In this document: positions 9,242 through 18,284 of the stretch, one piece after another
How the letters are laid out: every line of letters begins with the position of its first letter
How positions within the stretch are numbered: position 1 is the stretch's first letter
Assembly: GCA_002728135.1 (NCBI GenBank)
Contig: PBVE01000002.1
Coordinates: 308,755 to 372,754, forward strand
Source of the DNA: Rhodospirillaceae bacterium
GTDB lineage: Bacteria; Pseudomonadota; Alphaproteobacteria; UBA828
Direction: 5' to 3'
Length of the DNA stretch: 64,000 bases
Notes under the pieces: model-generated
What the model was told of the DNA's origin: nothing
Databases searched by the model: none
What the model saw: only the letters and a program-made list of their open reading frames with translations
Program-made: the position numbers and the translations under genes

Positions 9242-10059
9242 ATAAGGCTACCTCGGAAACTTGAACTGACAGGCCCAGTCATAATCACTCGGTTATCCGA
9301 CGACCTCCACTCTATTTCTAACGATCCACCATCAAGATTTACAGTTGTATTTCTTAAAACTACCTTACGCCTGACACCAGCCACTACTGCTGCACAAGCA
9401 GCTGTTCCACAAGCATTAGTAATTCCAACTCCTCGTTCCCATACTCTTAAGCGAATCTGATTATTACCTAAAACTTCAGAAATACCCACATTTACTCTTG
9501 AGGGAAACAAAGGATGAAATTCTATCTTTGGCCCCAGTTTATCTAAATCAATTGAATCTACGTCATTTACAAAAAATACAACATGCGGATTACCCATTGA
9601 AACACCAACAGGGTTCTTTAGCTCACCTTCCGAAATGTCAATGCAAAGAGTATCATATTCCTCAGCTAATGGTATCTCACTCCAATGAGTTCGAGGAACA
9701 CCCATATCTACAGAAACCCTATCTGCATTATTTCCGGTTACCTTTATATCTCCTGCGGGAGTTTCCAGAACAATCTCTGTTTTTTTTCCCTCCTTCAACA
9801 ATAGGTAGCCTACACAACGCATAGCATTACCACACGCTTCCACCTCTCCCCCGTCTGCATTCCAGATTCTTATTTTGGCATCTTTGTTAATATTTTTTGA
9901 CACTTCGATAGATATTAGTTGATCGCATCCCACACCCGTTCGTCTCCGCGCAATTTCCTTGACTACTTGGCTGGATAATTTCATGTTTTGGGCTCTTAAA
10001 TCAAAAATCACAAAATCATTACCCAACCCATGCATTTTTATAAATTCAATTGAAGTCAT
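9238..10059 (-). CDS. dapF: Diaminopimelate epimerase
   Basis: DapF interconverts LL- and meso-diaminopimelate for lysine and cell-wall synthesis. Starting at the ATG at 10059 gives 273 residues, the normal family length, and begins MTSIEFIKMHGLGNDF, a typical DapF N-terminus. A longer frame reaches back to 10170 but adds 37 residues unlike the family, so I did not use it. The two catalytic cysteines are present: Cys76 in ACGNAMRC and Cys217 in NACGTAACA. The stop codon overlaps the mtaB start. The 216 bases upstream separate it from divergent ffh and contain the hairpin listed below. Confidence 0.94.
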   Translation of the reverse strand: MTSIEFIKMHGLGNDFVIFDLRAQNMKLSSQVVKEIARRRTGVGCDQLISIEVSKNINKDAKIRIWNADGGEVEACGNAMRCVGYLLLKEGKKTEIVLETPAGDIKVTGNNADRVSVDMGVPRTHWSEIPLAEEYDTLCIDISEGELKNPVGVSMGNPHVVFFVNDVDSIDLDKLGPKIEFHPLFPSRVNVGISEVLGNNQIRLRVWERGVGITNACGTAACAAVVAGVRRKVVLRNTTVNLDGGSLEIEWRSSDNRVIMTGPVSSSFRGSLI

Positions 10060-10192
10060 GGCGGCATTATATATACGTTTAATTTGATTTAGGTAGAATA
10101 ATGTTAAGAATTTACATATTTTGATAAAGTATTGACTTAAATAGTATACCCAACTAGTTTGTCGTTTCATCAGTTAACTACAGAAAAACAAT

Positions 10193-10204
10193 CCTCCTAG
10201 GAGG
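10193..10204. repeat. Perfect 12-base palindrome CCTCCTAGGAGG
   Basis: Six-base arms are self-complementary with no spacer. The right half is a consensus Shine-Dalgarno sequence and the left half its complement. No start codon lies at a usable distance: the nearest is a GTG at 10224 leading to a four-codon frame. It lies directly before the hairpin at 10206 in the ffh leader. Confidence 0.6.
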
Positions 10205-10205
10205 C

Positions 10206-10247
10206 ACACCAGCCCGCGAGTTTCGTGCACTGGTGTTAATTTTTTTT
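10206..10247 (+). terminator. Terminator-like hairpin in the ffh leader
   Basis: Arms ACACCAG (10206-10212) and CTGGTGT (10230-10236) pair perfectly. A second inner stem of five pairs (one G-T) can form around a three-base loop. A run of eight T bases follows at 10240-10247. This is a textbook intrinsic terminator, yet no gene on this strand lies upstream, since dapF is divergent. It is either an attenuator in the ffh leader or the 3' end of a short RNA transcribed from the dapF-ffh gap. Confidence 0.55.
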
Positions 10248-10275
10248 GGTTTACTCAATAAATTTGGAGAAAAAC

Positions 10276-11634
10276 TTGTTTGATACGTTATCTGGAAAAC
10301 TTACTAATGTTTTCGACAAACTCACAAAAAGAGGGGCTCTTTCGGAAGGTGATGTCAATGCAGCAATGCGTGAAGTACGTATCGCTTTATTGGAAGCAGA
10401 TGTATCATTACCTGTTGTAAAGGAATTTATTGAAAAGGTAAGAACTCGGTCAGTTGGTGCTGAAGTAGTAAAAAGTGTGACACCCGGCCAACAAGTAATC
10501 AAAATAGTAAATGATGAAATTATAAACATGCTTGGTAAGGATGAAATTGGTCTTAATTTATCAACTTCTCCTCCTGCTGTGATACTAATGACTGGACTGC
10601 AAGGCTCTGGCAAAACTACAACGACTGCCAAATTAGGAAAACTTGTCAAGACAACTCATAAGAAAAAAGTTTTGATGGCATCTTTGGATGTTCATCGACC
10701 AGCAGCAATGGAACAATTGGCAACCCTAGGTCAAAAAGGAGAAATAGATACCCTGCCAATAAAGAATGGTTTAAGTCCCATAGATATTGCAAAAAACGCA
10801 ATAAATACTGGTAGGAAGGAAGGGTACGACGTAGTTATTCTTGATACAGCTGGACGTTTACACGTAGATGATACACTTATGTCTGAAATTAAAGGAATTC
10901 AGGATATAGCAAAACCAACAGAAACTTTGCTTGTAGCTGATTCACTTACAGATCAAGATGCCGTTAACGTAGCAACAAATTTTTCAAATTCCTTAAATTT
11001 ATCCGGTATTGTTCTAACCCGTATCGATGGCGACGGCAGAGGGGGAGCCGCTCTAAGTATGCGTGCTACTACCGGGTGTCCAATCAAATTCATGGGTAAT
11101 GGTGAAGGTTTAGATGCTATCGAAGCATTCCATCCAGATCGTATTGCTAATCGAATACTTGGCATGGGTGATGTTGTTTCTTTAGTCGAGAAAGCCCAAG
11201 AGGCGATGGACATTAAGGAAGCAGAAAAGCTTGCAAAAAAAGTTAAGAAAGGTAAAGGGTTCGACCTTAATGATATGGACACACAACTAGCACAAATGCG
11301 AAAGATGGGGGGAATGGATGGATTAATGGGCATGCTACCAGGGGTCAATAAAGTGAAAAAACAATTAGCTCAAGTCAATGTCGATGATAAATCAATTGCT
11401 CATCTACAAGCTATTATTTCATCTATGACACCAGCAGAGCGTGCCAACCCAAAATTACTTAATGGATCAAGAAAAAGGCGAATAGCTGGAGGATCTGGAA
11501 CCTCAGTCCAAGAAATAAATCGACTTTTAAAGCAATTTAAACAAATGAACTTAATGATGAAACGTGTTGGAAAACTTGGTGAAAAAGGATTGGCTCGTCA
11601 GGGGATTCAAGGGTTATTACCGCCCATGCATTAG
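10276..11634 (+). CDS. ffh: Signal recognition particle protein Ffh
   Basis: Ffh binds 4.5S RNA and signal sequences of nascent membrane proteins and delivers them to FtsY. I chose the TTG at 10276, because GGAG lies 7 bases before it and the resulting MFDTLSGKLTNVFDKL is the normal family N-terminus; this gives 452 residues. A TTG at 10246 lies inside the hairpin T run and is unlikely. The NG domain has P-loop GLQGSGKTT near 107-115, DVHRPAA and DTAGR. The methionine-rich M domain follows, with GMDGLMGMLPGVNK and the RNA-binding part MTPAERANPKLL to RKRRIAGGSG. It leads the rpsP-rimM-trmD-rplS group. Confidence 0.94.
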   Translation: MFDTLSGKLTNVFDKLTKRGALSEGDVNAAMREVRIALLEADVSLPVVKEFIEKVRTRSVGAEVVKSVTPGQQVIKIVNDEIINMLGKDEIGLNLSTSPPAVILMTGLQGSGKTTTTAKLGKLVKTTHKKKVLMASLDVHRPAAMEQLATLGQKGEIDTLPIKNGLSPIDIAKNAINTGRKEGYDVVILDTAGRLHVDDTLMSEIKGIQDIAKPTETLLVADSLTDQDAVNVATNFSNSLNLSGIVLTRIDGDGRGGAALSMRATTGCPIKFMGNGEGLDAIEAFHPDRIANRILGMGDVVSLVEKAQEAMDIKEAEKLAKKVKKGKGFDLNDMDTQLAQMRKMGGMDGLMGMLPGVNKVKKQLAQVNVDDKSIAHLQAIISSMTPAERANPKLLNGSRKRRIAGGSGTSVQEINRLLKQFKQMNLMMKRVGKLGEKGLARQGIQGLLPPMH

Positions 11635-11676
11635 CAGTACATATCTATAATTACACTAATTTAAGGAGAAAATTTT

Positions 11677-12210
11677 ATGGCATTAAAGATTAGGCTTTCT
11701 AGAGCAGGAGCAAAAAAACGCCCTTATTATAGAATAGTTTTAGCTGATTCGCGAAGCCCACGAGACGGGAAGTATATTGAAAGGCTAGGTAGCTATAATC
11801 CTATGCTAGAAAAAAATAGTGTTGATAGGGTAAAACTTAATGAAGAAAGGATAAAGTACTGGCTGAGTGAAGGAGCAAAGCCAACTGATCGTATTGCTAG
11901 GTTTTTAGGTAAAGCAAACCTAATTGACACACCTCAGATACCCGAGCAAACAAAAAAATCTCTACCTAAACAAAAGACTCTTGATCGTATAGCTGAACGC
12001 GATGAAAAAGCTAAGGCTGCAGCAGAGGCTGTAGCCGAGGTAGAGCAAGAAACTAGTTCTAAAAATGACGGACCCGAACAAACGGAATCAGAAGATTTAA
12101 AACCTGAAACAGATAATCAGACTGCAAAAAATAATGATGAAAACTCTGAAATAAATGAGTCTACAGCTGATGAAAAAAATGACCAAACTGAACCAGAAAC
12201 AAACGAATAA
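11677..12210 (+). CDS. rpsP: 30S ribosomal protein S16 with long acidic tail
   Basis: S16 is an assembly protein of the small subunit. Residues 1 to about 82 are the conserved fold ([20 protein letters not shown], then [16 protein letters not shown]). The protein runs to 177 residues, against about 80-90 for the minimal family member. The tail is first charged and Ala-rich (about 105-125), then strongly acidic and low in complexity, rich in E, D, N, Q and T. Tails on S16 are common in alphaproteobacteria, but this one is long. The ATG has a good ribosome site (AAGGAG). rimM overlaps its end. Confidence 0.95.
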   Translation: MALKIRLSRAGAKKRPYYRIVLADSRSPRDGKYIERLGSYNPMLEKNSVDRVKLNEERIKYWLSEGAKPTDRIARFLGKANLIDTPQIPEQTKKSLPKQKTLDRIAERDEKAKAAAEAVAEVEQETSSKNDGPEQTESEDLKPETDNQTAKNNDENSEINESTADEKNDQTEPETNE

Positions 12211-12760
12211 ACATCCTGAAAGACTTCTACTCGTGGGAATGATAGGTGCTGCTCATGGTATAAGTGGGTTGGTAAGAGTGAAAAGCTTTATGACAGAACC
12301 AACAGATATTTCTAATTTTGATTTGTTGGAAGATGAATTAGGAAACATTATTAAACTTGAACTTACGGGAAAAAGATCTGGAGGTGCTCTGCTTTCAAAG
12401 CTTAAAGGGATAGAAAGTAGAAATGCTGCAGAATCAATGAAAGGAAAAAAACTTTATGCTTTACGTAGTGCCCTTCCAAATCCTTCATCAGAAGAATGGT
12501 ATTATGCAGATTTAATTGGACTTAATGTTTTTGATAGGCTTAAAAAACATATTGGAATTATTCAATCAGTCGTAAACTACGGTGCAGGTGACTTACTTGA
12601 AATATCACTTACTAACGGTGAGCTTTTATCTATACCATTTACGCGTGACTTGGTCCCTAATATAGATATTAATAGTGGAAAAATAACTATAATAATACCA
12701 TCCCAAACTACACCCGTTGGCAAAGAATCATCGTCACTAGAATTGGAGAATATAGAGTGA
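12179..12760 (+). CDS. rimM: Ribosome maturation factor RimM
   Basis: RimM binds S19 and helps 16S rRNA processing in the 30S head. It has an N-terminal RimM barrel ([22 protein letters not shown] region) and a C-terminal PRC-like barrel ([12 protein letters not shown], then GAGDLLEI and IPF). The start is uncertain. ATGs at 12170 and 12179 and other starts at 12155 and 12233 (GTG) are in frame. I chose 12179, giving 193 residues and a 32-base overlap with the rpsP tail. No strong ribosome site is seen for any of them, so translation is probably coupled to rpsP. Confidence 0.88.
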   Translation: MTKLNQKQTNKHPERLLLVGMIGAAHGISGLVRVKSFMTEPTDISNFDLLEDELGNIIKLELTGKRSGGALLSKLKGIESRNAAESMKGKKLYALRSALPNPSSEEWYYADLIGLNVFDRLKKHIGIIQSVVNYGAGDLLEISLTNGELLSIPFTRDLVPNIDINSGKITIIIPSQTTPVGKESSSLELENIE

Positions 12761-13506
12761 CCAAAATTAAACCAATTTGGAAGGCTCAAGTCCTGACACT
12801 TTATCCAGATATGTTCCCTGGTATACTCGGTCATGCTACACTAGGGCGTGGTTTAAAAAAGGGTTTATGGTCACTTGAAACAATAAATATACGAGATTTT
12901 GCAACTGATGAACGGGGTTCGGTTGATGATCAGCCGTTTGGTGGTGGTCCTGGCATGGTAATGCGTGCCGATATACTTGCCAAAGCTATAGATTCGGTTT
13001 ATCCACAAAATATTGGACAACCACTTATATACCTATCACCACGTGGACATCCACTAAATCAAGAAAGAATAAAAAAGTTATCAAATGGGCCGGGTGTAAC
13101 TTTAATATGTGGAAGGTTTGAAGGAATTGATGAGCGAATACTTGTAACAAGGGGAATAGAAGAGCTAAGTATTGGTGATTATATTTTATCTGGTGGGGAA
13201 CCCGCGGCACAAATCTTGTTAGATTCATGTATTAGATTACTTCCTGGAATCGTTGGAAAAGCTAAATCTCTTACTGAAGAAAGTTTTGAAAAAGGTCTTC
13301 TAGAATATCCACATTATACAAGACCGAGAAATTTTGAGGGCAAAAACGTTCCAGAGGTTCTATTGTCTGGAGACCACAAACAAATTCAATATTGGCGAAA
13401 TGAACAGTCTGAGGTAGTTACTAAAGATAGACGTGCTGATCTATGGAAAAGATATCTTAAACATTCAAGTTCTAGTCGGAGAGGACAAAATTATGAACAT
13501 AATTGA
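12757..13506 (+). CDS. trmD: tRNA (guanine-N1)-methyltransferase TrmD
   Basis: TrmD makes m1G37 in tRNAs that read CUN, CCN and CGG codons, which prevents frameshifting. The 249-residue SPOUT-class protein has [12 protein letters not shown] at the start, the [12 protein letters not shown] motif, [12 protein letters not shown], and the SAM-binding knot with [13 protein letters not shown]. The start is a GTG that overlaps the rimM stop by four bases (GTGA). It belongs to the conserved rpsP-rimM-trmD-rplS operon, and the next gene rplS begins inside its last codons. Confidence 0.95.
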   Translation: MTKIKPIWKAQVLTLYPDMFPGILGHATLGRGLKKGLWSLETINIRDFATDERGSVDDQPFGGGPGMVMRADILAKAIDSVYPQNIGQPLIYLSPRGHPLNQERIKKLSNGPGVTLICGRFEGIDERILVTRGIEELSIGDYILSGGEPAAQILLDSCIRLLPGIVGKAKSLTEESFEKGLLEYPHYTRPRNFEGKNVPEVLLSGDHKQIQYWRNEQSEVVTKDRRADLWKRYLKHSSSSRRGQNYEHN

Positions 13507-13921
13507 AAAAATGAATAAAAAATCAACAGAGAAATATATCTCCGAACGGAAAATGCCTAGCTTTGGCCCTGGGGATACATTACGTGTGCATGTCAAGGTT
13601 GTTGAAGGGGAAAGAGAAAGAATTCAAGTTTTTGAAGGTGTATGCATAGCTAGAAAAAATAGAAGTATAAATTCTTCTTTTACTGTAAGAAAAATTTCAT
13701 ACGGTGAAGGTGTTGAGAGGGTGTTTCCCCTTTATTCTCCTAGAGTAGATAAGATAGAGGTAATGAAAAGAGGAGATGTTAGGCGTGCAAAACTATATTA
13801 TTTAAGGGGTAGACGTGGAAAATCTGCACGGATTACTGAACGGCGTGATGACAAAAGGGTTCAAAATGCAAAATCTGAAGATGCTTCATATTCAACCCAA
13901 AAGACAGAAAATAAAGAATAA
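13493..13921 (+). CDS. rplS: 50S ribosomal protein L19
   Basis: L19 sits at the interface of the ribosomal subunits. The ATG at 13493 follows a strong site (GGAGAGGAC) and gives 142 residues beginning [16 protein letters not shown]; it overlaps trmD by 14 bases. An upstream in-frame start at 13433 would add residues with no family match. Core motifs are [52 protein letters not shown] and the C-terminal [19 protein letters not shown] short charged tail of about 25 residues follows. It ends the ribosome-related operon, 82 bases before leuC. Confidence 0.95.
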   Translation: MNIIEKMNKKSTEKYISERKMPSFGPGDTLRVHVKVVEGERERIQVFEGVCIARKNRSINSSFTVRKISYGEGVERVFPLYSPRVDKIEVMKRGDVRRAKLYYLRGRRGKSARITERRDDKRVQNAKSEDASYSTQKTENKE

Positions 13922-14003
13922 TAGATAAATCTTAATTAAATATCAATTTTTGTTACAAGAGAAAAGCATAAACACTAAGTGATTAAATTCTGCGAGGTGC
14001 AAA

Positions 14004-15428
14004 ATGGATGATGTTTATAAATCAACCCCAAAAACTCTATTCGATAAAATATGGGACAGCCACGTTGTTCTAGAAAACGACGATGGAACATCTTTAATAT
14101 ACATTGATATGCATTTAACTCATGAGGTAACGAGTTGGACAGGATTTGAATATCTTAGAGATACTGGAAAACTTGTAAGGCGCACGGATAAAACTCTCGC
14201 AGTACCAGATCATTCTATACCAACAATTAATCAAGCTGAGGGAATTAATGACCCAATAGCTAGAGAACAAGTTGAAGCACTGATTAAAAACACTGAAGAT
14301 TTTAAAATCCCCTATATCCCTTTATTGGATATCAGACAAGGTATAGTTCATGTAATTGGCCCTGAGCAAGGTGTAACACAACCCGGAAGCACTCTTGTCT
14401 GCGGTGATAGTCATACTGCAACTCATGGTGCTTTTGGATGCCTGGCTTTTGGAATTGGCTCCAGTGAAGTAGGCCACGTATTAGCGACACAAACACTTAT
14501 ACAAAGACGTCCCAAAAACATGAAAATAGAAATTCATGGTAAGGCAGGTGCTGGTATTACAGGAAAAGACATAATTTTATCTGTAATTGGACAAATTGGA
14601 ACAGCTGGTGGCACAGGACATGTAATTGAATATGTTGGGCAATCAATAAATGACCTTTCAATGGAAGGTAGAATGACGTTATGTAATATGACTATCGAAG
14701 GTGGAGCACGTGCTGGTTTAATAGCACCCGATGAAAAAACTTTTGAATATCTAAAAAATAAAAATTATGCCCCAAATTCAGATCACTGGGAAAAAGCAAA
14801 AGATTTTTGGAAGTCACTCAGAACAGACGAAGGTGCAAAGTATGATAAAATAGTTAGTCTTGACGCAAAAAACCTTGCCCCCCAAGTAACTTGGGGAACT
14901 AGCCCCGAAAATGTTGCCCCAGTCACTGGTCATGTTCCGGACCCCAATCAGATTGAAAATAACCAGGAAAGAAATTCTGTCTCTGAAGCACTTGAATATA
15001 TGGATCTAAAACCTGGACACCCAATTAATGAAATTGGAATCAGTAGAGTTTTTATTGGATCTTGTACAAACAGTAGAATAGAGGATATAAGAGCTGCTGC
15101 AGAAGTAGCCCAAGGTCAAAAAATTGCCAATGGTGTATCAGCAATGGTAGTTCCTGGGTCTGGTCTGGTCAAAAAACAGGCCGAAAAAGAGGGATTAGAT
15201 AAAATCCTAAAAGAAGCAGGGTTTGAGTGGCGTGAACCTGGTTGTTCAATGTGTATTGCTATGAACGATGATCGTCTTGCTCCCGGTGAACGTTGTGCAT
15301 CAACGTCTAACAGAAATTTTAAAGGTCGGCAGGGTCGTGGAGGAAGAACTCACTTGGTCAGTCCTGCAATGGCTGCAGCAGCAGCTATTAAAGGTCATTT
15401 TGTCGATATACGTGACTTTATGGCATAG
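14004..15428 (+). CDS. leuC: 3-isopropylmalate dehydratase large subunit
   Basis: LeuC with LeuD isomerises 2-isopropylmalate to 3-isopropylmalate in leucine synthesis. The 474-residue protein is an aconitase-type [4Fe-4S] enzyme. Cluster ligands are visible as Cys354 ([10 protein letters not shown]) and Cys414 and Cys417 (EPGCSMC). Family signatures also include [14 protein letters not shown] near 132-145. Length is normal for the bacterial LeuC. It opens a leuC-leuD-leuB-asd run. I looked for a leucine-rich leader peptide in the 82 bases before it and found none. Confidence 0.95.
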   Translation: MDDVYKSTPKTLFDKIWDSHVVLENDDGTSLIYIDMHLTHEVTSWTGFEYLRDTGKLVRRTDKTLAVPDHSIPTINQAEGINDPIAREQVEALIKNTEDFKIPYIPLLDIRQGIVHVIGPEQGVTQPGSTLVCGDSHTATHGAFGCLAFGIGSSEVGHVLATQTLIQRRPKNMKIEIHGKAGAGITGKDIILSVIGQIGTAGGTGHVIEYVGQSINDLSMEGRMTLCNMTIEGGARAGLIAPDEKTFEYLKNKNYAPNSDHWEKAKDFWKSLRTDEGAKYDKIVSLDAKNLAPQVTWGTSPENVAPVTGHVPDPNQIENNQERNSVSEALEYMDLKPGHPINEIGISRVFIGSCTNSRIEDIRAAAEVAQGQKIANGVSAMVVPGSGLVKKQAEKEGLDKILKEAGFEWREPGCSMCIAMNDDRLAPGERCASTSNRNFKGRQGRGGRTHLVSPAMAAAAAIKGHFVDIRDFMA

Positions 15429-15446
15429 TAATTTGAGGGCTAAAAA

Positions 15447-16070
15447 ATGAAAAAATTTACTCAACTTAAAGGTACTGCTGCAGCTATAGATAAGATCAAT
15501 ATCGACACAGATCAAATAATCCCAAAACAATACCTTACGGCTATAACTAAAGCTGGACTTGGTAAAGGTCTTTTCCATGATTTTAGATACGATATGAATG
15601 ATGATGAATTACCAGACTTTGTTTTAAACCAAGATCCTTGGAAAAATGCAAAAATACTAGTTTCTGGCGAAAATTTTGGATGTGGATCAAGCCGAGAACA
15701 TGCCCCTTGGTCTCTAAATGATTTTGGTATTCGTTGCGTAATTGCTCCTTCGTTTGCCGATATATTTTTTAATAATTGCAGTAAAAATGGTATATTACTA
15801 ATTGCTCTTTCTGAAAAAGATGTAAATGTATTGATGAATGATGCAAAACACCCAGCTACATGTTCAATGATTGTTGACTTATTAGACCAAACAGTTACCC
15901 GTTCAAATTCCTCAACAATACAATTTACAATTGATGCAAGCCTTAAATATAGGCTCCTCAATGGTCTTGATGATATAGAATTAACTCTCTTACAATCTGA
16001 CCACATAAAAGTTTTTGAAGAAAAACAAAAACTATCACATCCTTGGCTATACTACGGCGAAAGTAACTAG
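15447..16070 (+). CDS. leuD: 3-isopropylmalate dehydratase small subunit
   Basis: LeuD is the swivel-domain subunit of isopropylmalate isomerase. The 207-residue protein has DKINIDTDQIIPKQYL near the start and the substrate-binding loop GCGSSREHAPWSL near 73-85, both typical of the family. It follows leuC by 18 bases and precedes leuB by 5 bases, so the three are one operon. Length is within the usual 200-215. Nothing unusual was seen. Confidence 0.95.
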   Translation: MKKFTQLKGTAAAIDKINIDTDQIIPKQYLTAITKAGLGKGLFHDFRYDMNDDELPDFVLNQDPWKNAKILVSGENFGCGSSREHAPWSLNDFGIRCVIAPSFADIFFNNCSKNGILLIALSEKDVNVLMNDAKHPATCSMIVDLLDQTVTRSNSSTIQFTIDASLKYRLLNGLDDIELTLLQSDHIKVFEEKQKLSHPWLYYGESN

Positions 16071-16075
16071 AGTAA

Positions 16076-17182
16076 ATGTCTGAGAAAAAAATACTTCTAT
16101 TACCCGGAGACGGAATTGGTCCTGAAGTTATGAATCAAGTTGAAAAATTGATGAACTTCCTTGCAGATCGATCAAGTTTCTCATACTCTACTGAGACCAA
16201 GCTTGTAGGCGGTGCATCCTATGACAAGCATGGAACTCCATTACAAGATGAAGTACTGACTGATGCATTCAATTATGATGCAATATTATTTGGTGCTGTT
16301 GGTGGCCCAAAATGGGATGGAGTTGAACGAACATTAAGGCCCGAAGCTGGCCTTCTAAGACTTAGAAAAGAATTAGATCTTTATGCGAATCTGCGCCCAG
16401 CAGTAGTTTTTGACGCTCTTTCTGAAGCCTCCACATTAAATTCTGAATTAGTTCTGGGTCTGGATTTAATGATTGTAAGGGAACTTACTGCAGGTTGCTA
16501 TTTTGGACAGCCAAGAGGAATAGAAGAATTACCAGATGGAACACGTAGGGGTTTCGATACTGAGGTATATACTCAACCTGAAATCGAACGCGTTACACGA
16601 GTTGCATTTGAGCTTGCGAGAAAACGTAAAAACCTTCTTCATTCTGTTGAAAAATCCAATGTTATGGAGTCAGGGATTTTTTGGCGTGAAATAGTTACTA
16701 AATTACATGAGTCAGAAGGTAAGAATATCTCTCTAGAGCACATGTATGCGGATAATTGTGCTATGCAACTTGTGCGAAACCCAAAACAATTTGATGTTAT
16801 AGTTACAAATAACCTTTTTGGTGATCTCTTATCTGATTGTGCAGCGATGCTTACTGGCTCTCTTGGTATGCTGCCTTCTGCCTCCTTGGGAGAGAATAAT
16901 TCAAACGGCTTTAGACGAGCTTTGTATGAGCCTGTCCACGGTTCAGCTCCAGATATAGCAGGTAAAGGTTTAGCAAACCCAATAGCAATGATATTGAGTT
17001 TTTCAATGATGCTACGTTACAGCTTCGGTGATAAAAAGAATTCTAGTTTAATTGAAAATGCAGTTCAAAACGTATTAAAAAATGACTTCCGTACAAAAGA
17101 TATAATGCAAAATGGGAAAGTATTGTTATCAACGGATGACTTAGGTGACTCTATTATTGATGAATTAGATAAGCATACTTAA
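16076..17182 (+). CDS. leuB: 3-isopropylmalate dehydrogenase
   Basis: LeuB oxidises and decarboxylates 3-isopropylmalate using NAD+, giving the oxo-acid precursor of leucine. The 368-residue protein shows LLPGDGIGPEVM at the start, GAVGGPKWD, the substrate loop LRPEAGLLRLRKELDLYANLRP, RELTAGCYFG and TNNLFGDLLSD with metal-binding aspartates. The C-terminal EPVHGSAPDIAGKGLANP is the NAD-binding region. It completes the leuCDB set; leuA is not in this window. asd follows after 37 bases. Confidence 0.95.
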   Translation: MSEKKILLLPGDGIGPEVMNQVEKLMNFLADRSSFSYSTETKLVGGASYDKHGTPLQDEVLTDAFNYDAILFGAVGGPKWDGVERTLRPEAGLLRLRKELDLYANLRPAVVFDALSEASTLNSELVLGLDLMIVRELTAGCYFGQPRGIEELPDGTRRGFDTEVYTQPEIERVTRVAFELARKRKNLLHSVEKSNVMESGIFWREIVTKLHESEGKNISLEHMYADNCAMQLVRNPKQFDVIVTNNLFGDLLSDCAAMLTGSLGMLPSASLGENNSNGFRRALYEPVHGSAPDIAGKGLANPIAMILSFSMMLRYSFGDKKNSSLIENAVQNVLKNDFRTKDIMQNGKVLLSTDDLGDSIIDELDKHT

Positions 17183-17219
17183 AAATAAGCTTTTAAATAT
17201 TGAGAGAAAAGTTCTGATC

Positions 17220-18284
17220 ATGGGTTACAGAGTAGCAGTCGTTGGAGCTACAGGAAATGTAGGTCGCGAATTATTAAATATTCTTCATGAGAGGAGATTT
17301 CCTACTGATGAAGTAATTGCTTTAGCTTCGAAAGAGTCAGAGGGTAAAGAAATTTCATTTGGTGAAAATTTAACTCTGAATGTCCGCTCACTAGAAAGTT
17401 TTAACTTCGCTGGAATAGATATAGCTCTTTTCTCACCTGGTTCTGCAGTTTCTAAAATTCATGCACCTAGGGCAGCAAGCTCTGGTGCTATTGTTATTGA
17501 CAATACATCACAATTTAGATTGGATGACGATGTACCTCTAGTTATTCCAGAGGTTAATCCTGAATCAATAGTACATTTTGCAAAGCGTAATATAATTGCA
17601 AACCCTAATTGCTCTACCATACAGATGTTAGTTGCCCTAAAACCACTTCATACAATTAGTTCTATTAAAAGAATTGTTGTTTCTACCTATCAATCAACTT
17701 CTGGTGCAGGAAAACAATGTATGGACGAATTATTTGAACACACACGTTGCCTATATATGAATGAGCATAAAGAACCAGAACAATTTCCAAAGCGCATAGC
17801 TTTTAATGTTATTCCCCAGATAGATACATTTCTCTCGGATGGATCAACAAAAGAAGAAACAAAAATGGTTATGGAAACCCAAAAAATTCTTGATAAGGAG
17901 ATTTTGGTGTCGGCGACATGCGTTCGGGTTCCAACTTTTATAGGGCATGCTGAATCTATAAATATTGAGTTTCATGAACCACTGAGCGAAGAAGATGCCA
18001 TAGAAGCACTGAGTAGTGCAAAAGGGATTACTATTATAGATGGTCGAAAAGACGGTGACTATGCAACACCTCTAGATTGTGTCGGAGAAGACACAACATT
18101 TGTTTCTAGAATTAGACAAGATCCTACAGTGCCATATGGAATAAATATGTGGGTTGTATCAGACAACTTACGAAAAGGTGCTGCTCTTAATGCAGTTCAA
18201 ATAGCAGAAGAACTTACCTCTAAATACCTTGGAGGGTCCGCTGCAAAATCAAGTGTAAACCAAAATGGGAAAAGAATTCATTAG
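17220..18284 (+). CDS. asd: Aspartate-semialdehyde dehydrogenase
   Basis: Asd reduces aspartyl phosphate to the semialdehyde, the branch point to lysine, methionine and threonine. The 354-residue protein has the NADP-binding GATGNVGREL at 9-18 and the catalytic Cys131 in NPNCSTIQ. The region YQSTSGAGKQ and the C-terminal QDPTVPYGINMWVVSDNLRKGAA are family-like. The gene product feeds DapE and DapF, which are also encoded in the window. It follows leuB and overlaps the next gene by 20 bases. Location after leuB is common in alphaproteobacteria. Confidence 0.95.
   Translation: MGYRVAVVGATGNVGRELLNILHERRFPTDEVIALASKESEGKEISFGENLTLNVRSLESFNFAGIDIALFSPGSAVSKIHAPRAASSGAIVIDNTSQFRLDDDVPLVIPEVNPESIVHFAKRNIIANPNCSTIQMLVALKPLHTISSIKRIVVSTYQSTSGAGKQCMDELFEHTRCLYMNEHKEPEQFPKRIAFNVIPQIDTFLSDGSTKEETKMVMETQKILDKEILVSATCVRVPTFIGHAESINIEFHEPLSEEDAIEALSSAKGITIIDGRKDGDYATPLDCVGEDTTFVSRIRQDPTVPYGINMWVVSDNLRKGAALNAVQIAEELTSKYLGGSAAKSSVNQNGKRIH

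Noticed and set aside
10060-10170. N-terminal extension of dapF by 37 residues
   Set aside because: The extra residues have no family match; the ATG at 10059 gives the normal start and length.
10060-10275. A 4.5S/SRP RNA gene in the dapF-ffh gap, suggested by the stable hairpin beside ffh
   Set aside because: The conserved SRP RNA loop sequence (GGTCAGG...GGAAGG...AGCAGCC) is absent and the hairpin is too short. It is better described as a terminator or attenuator.
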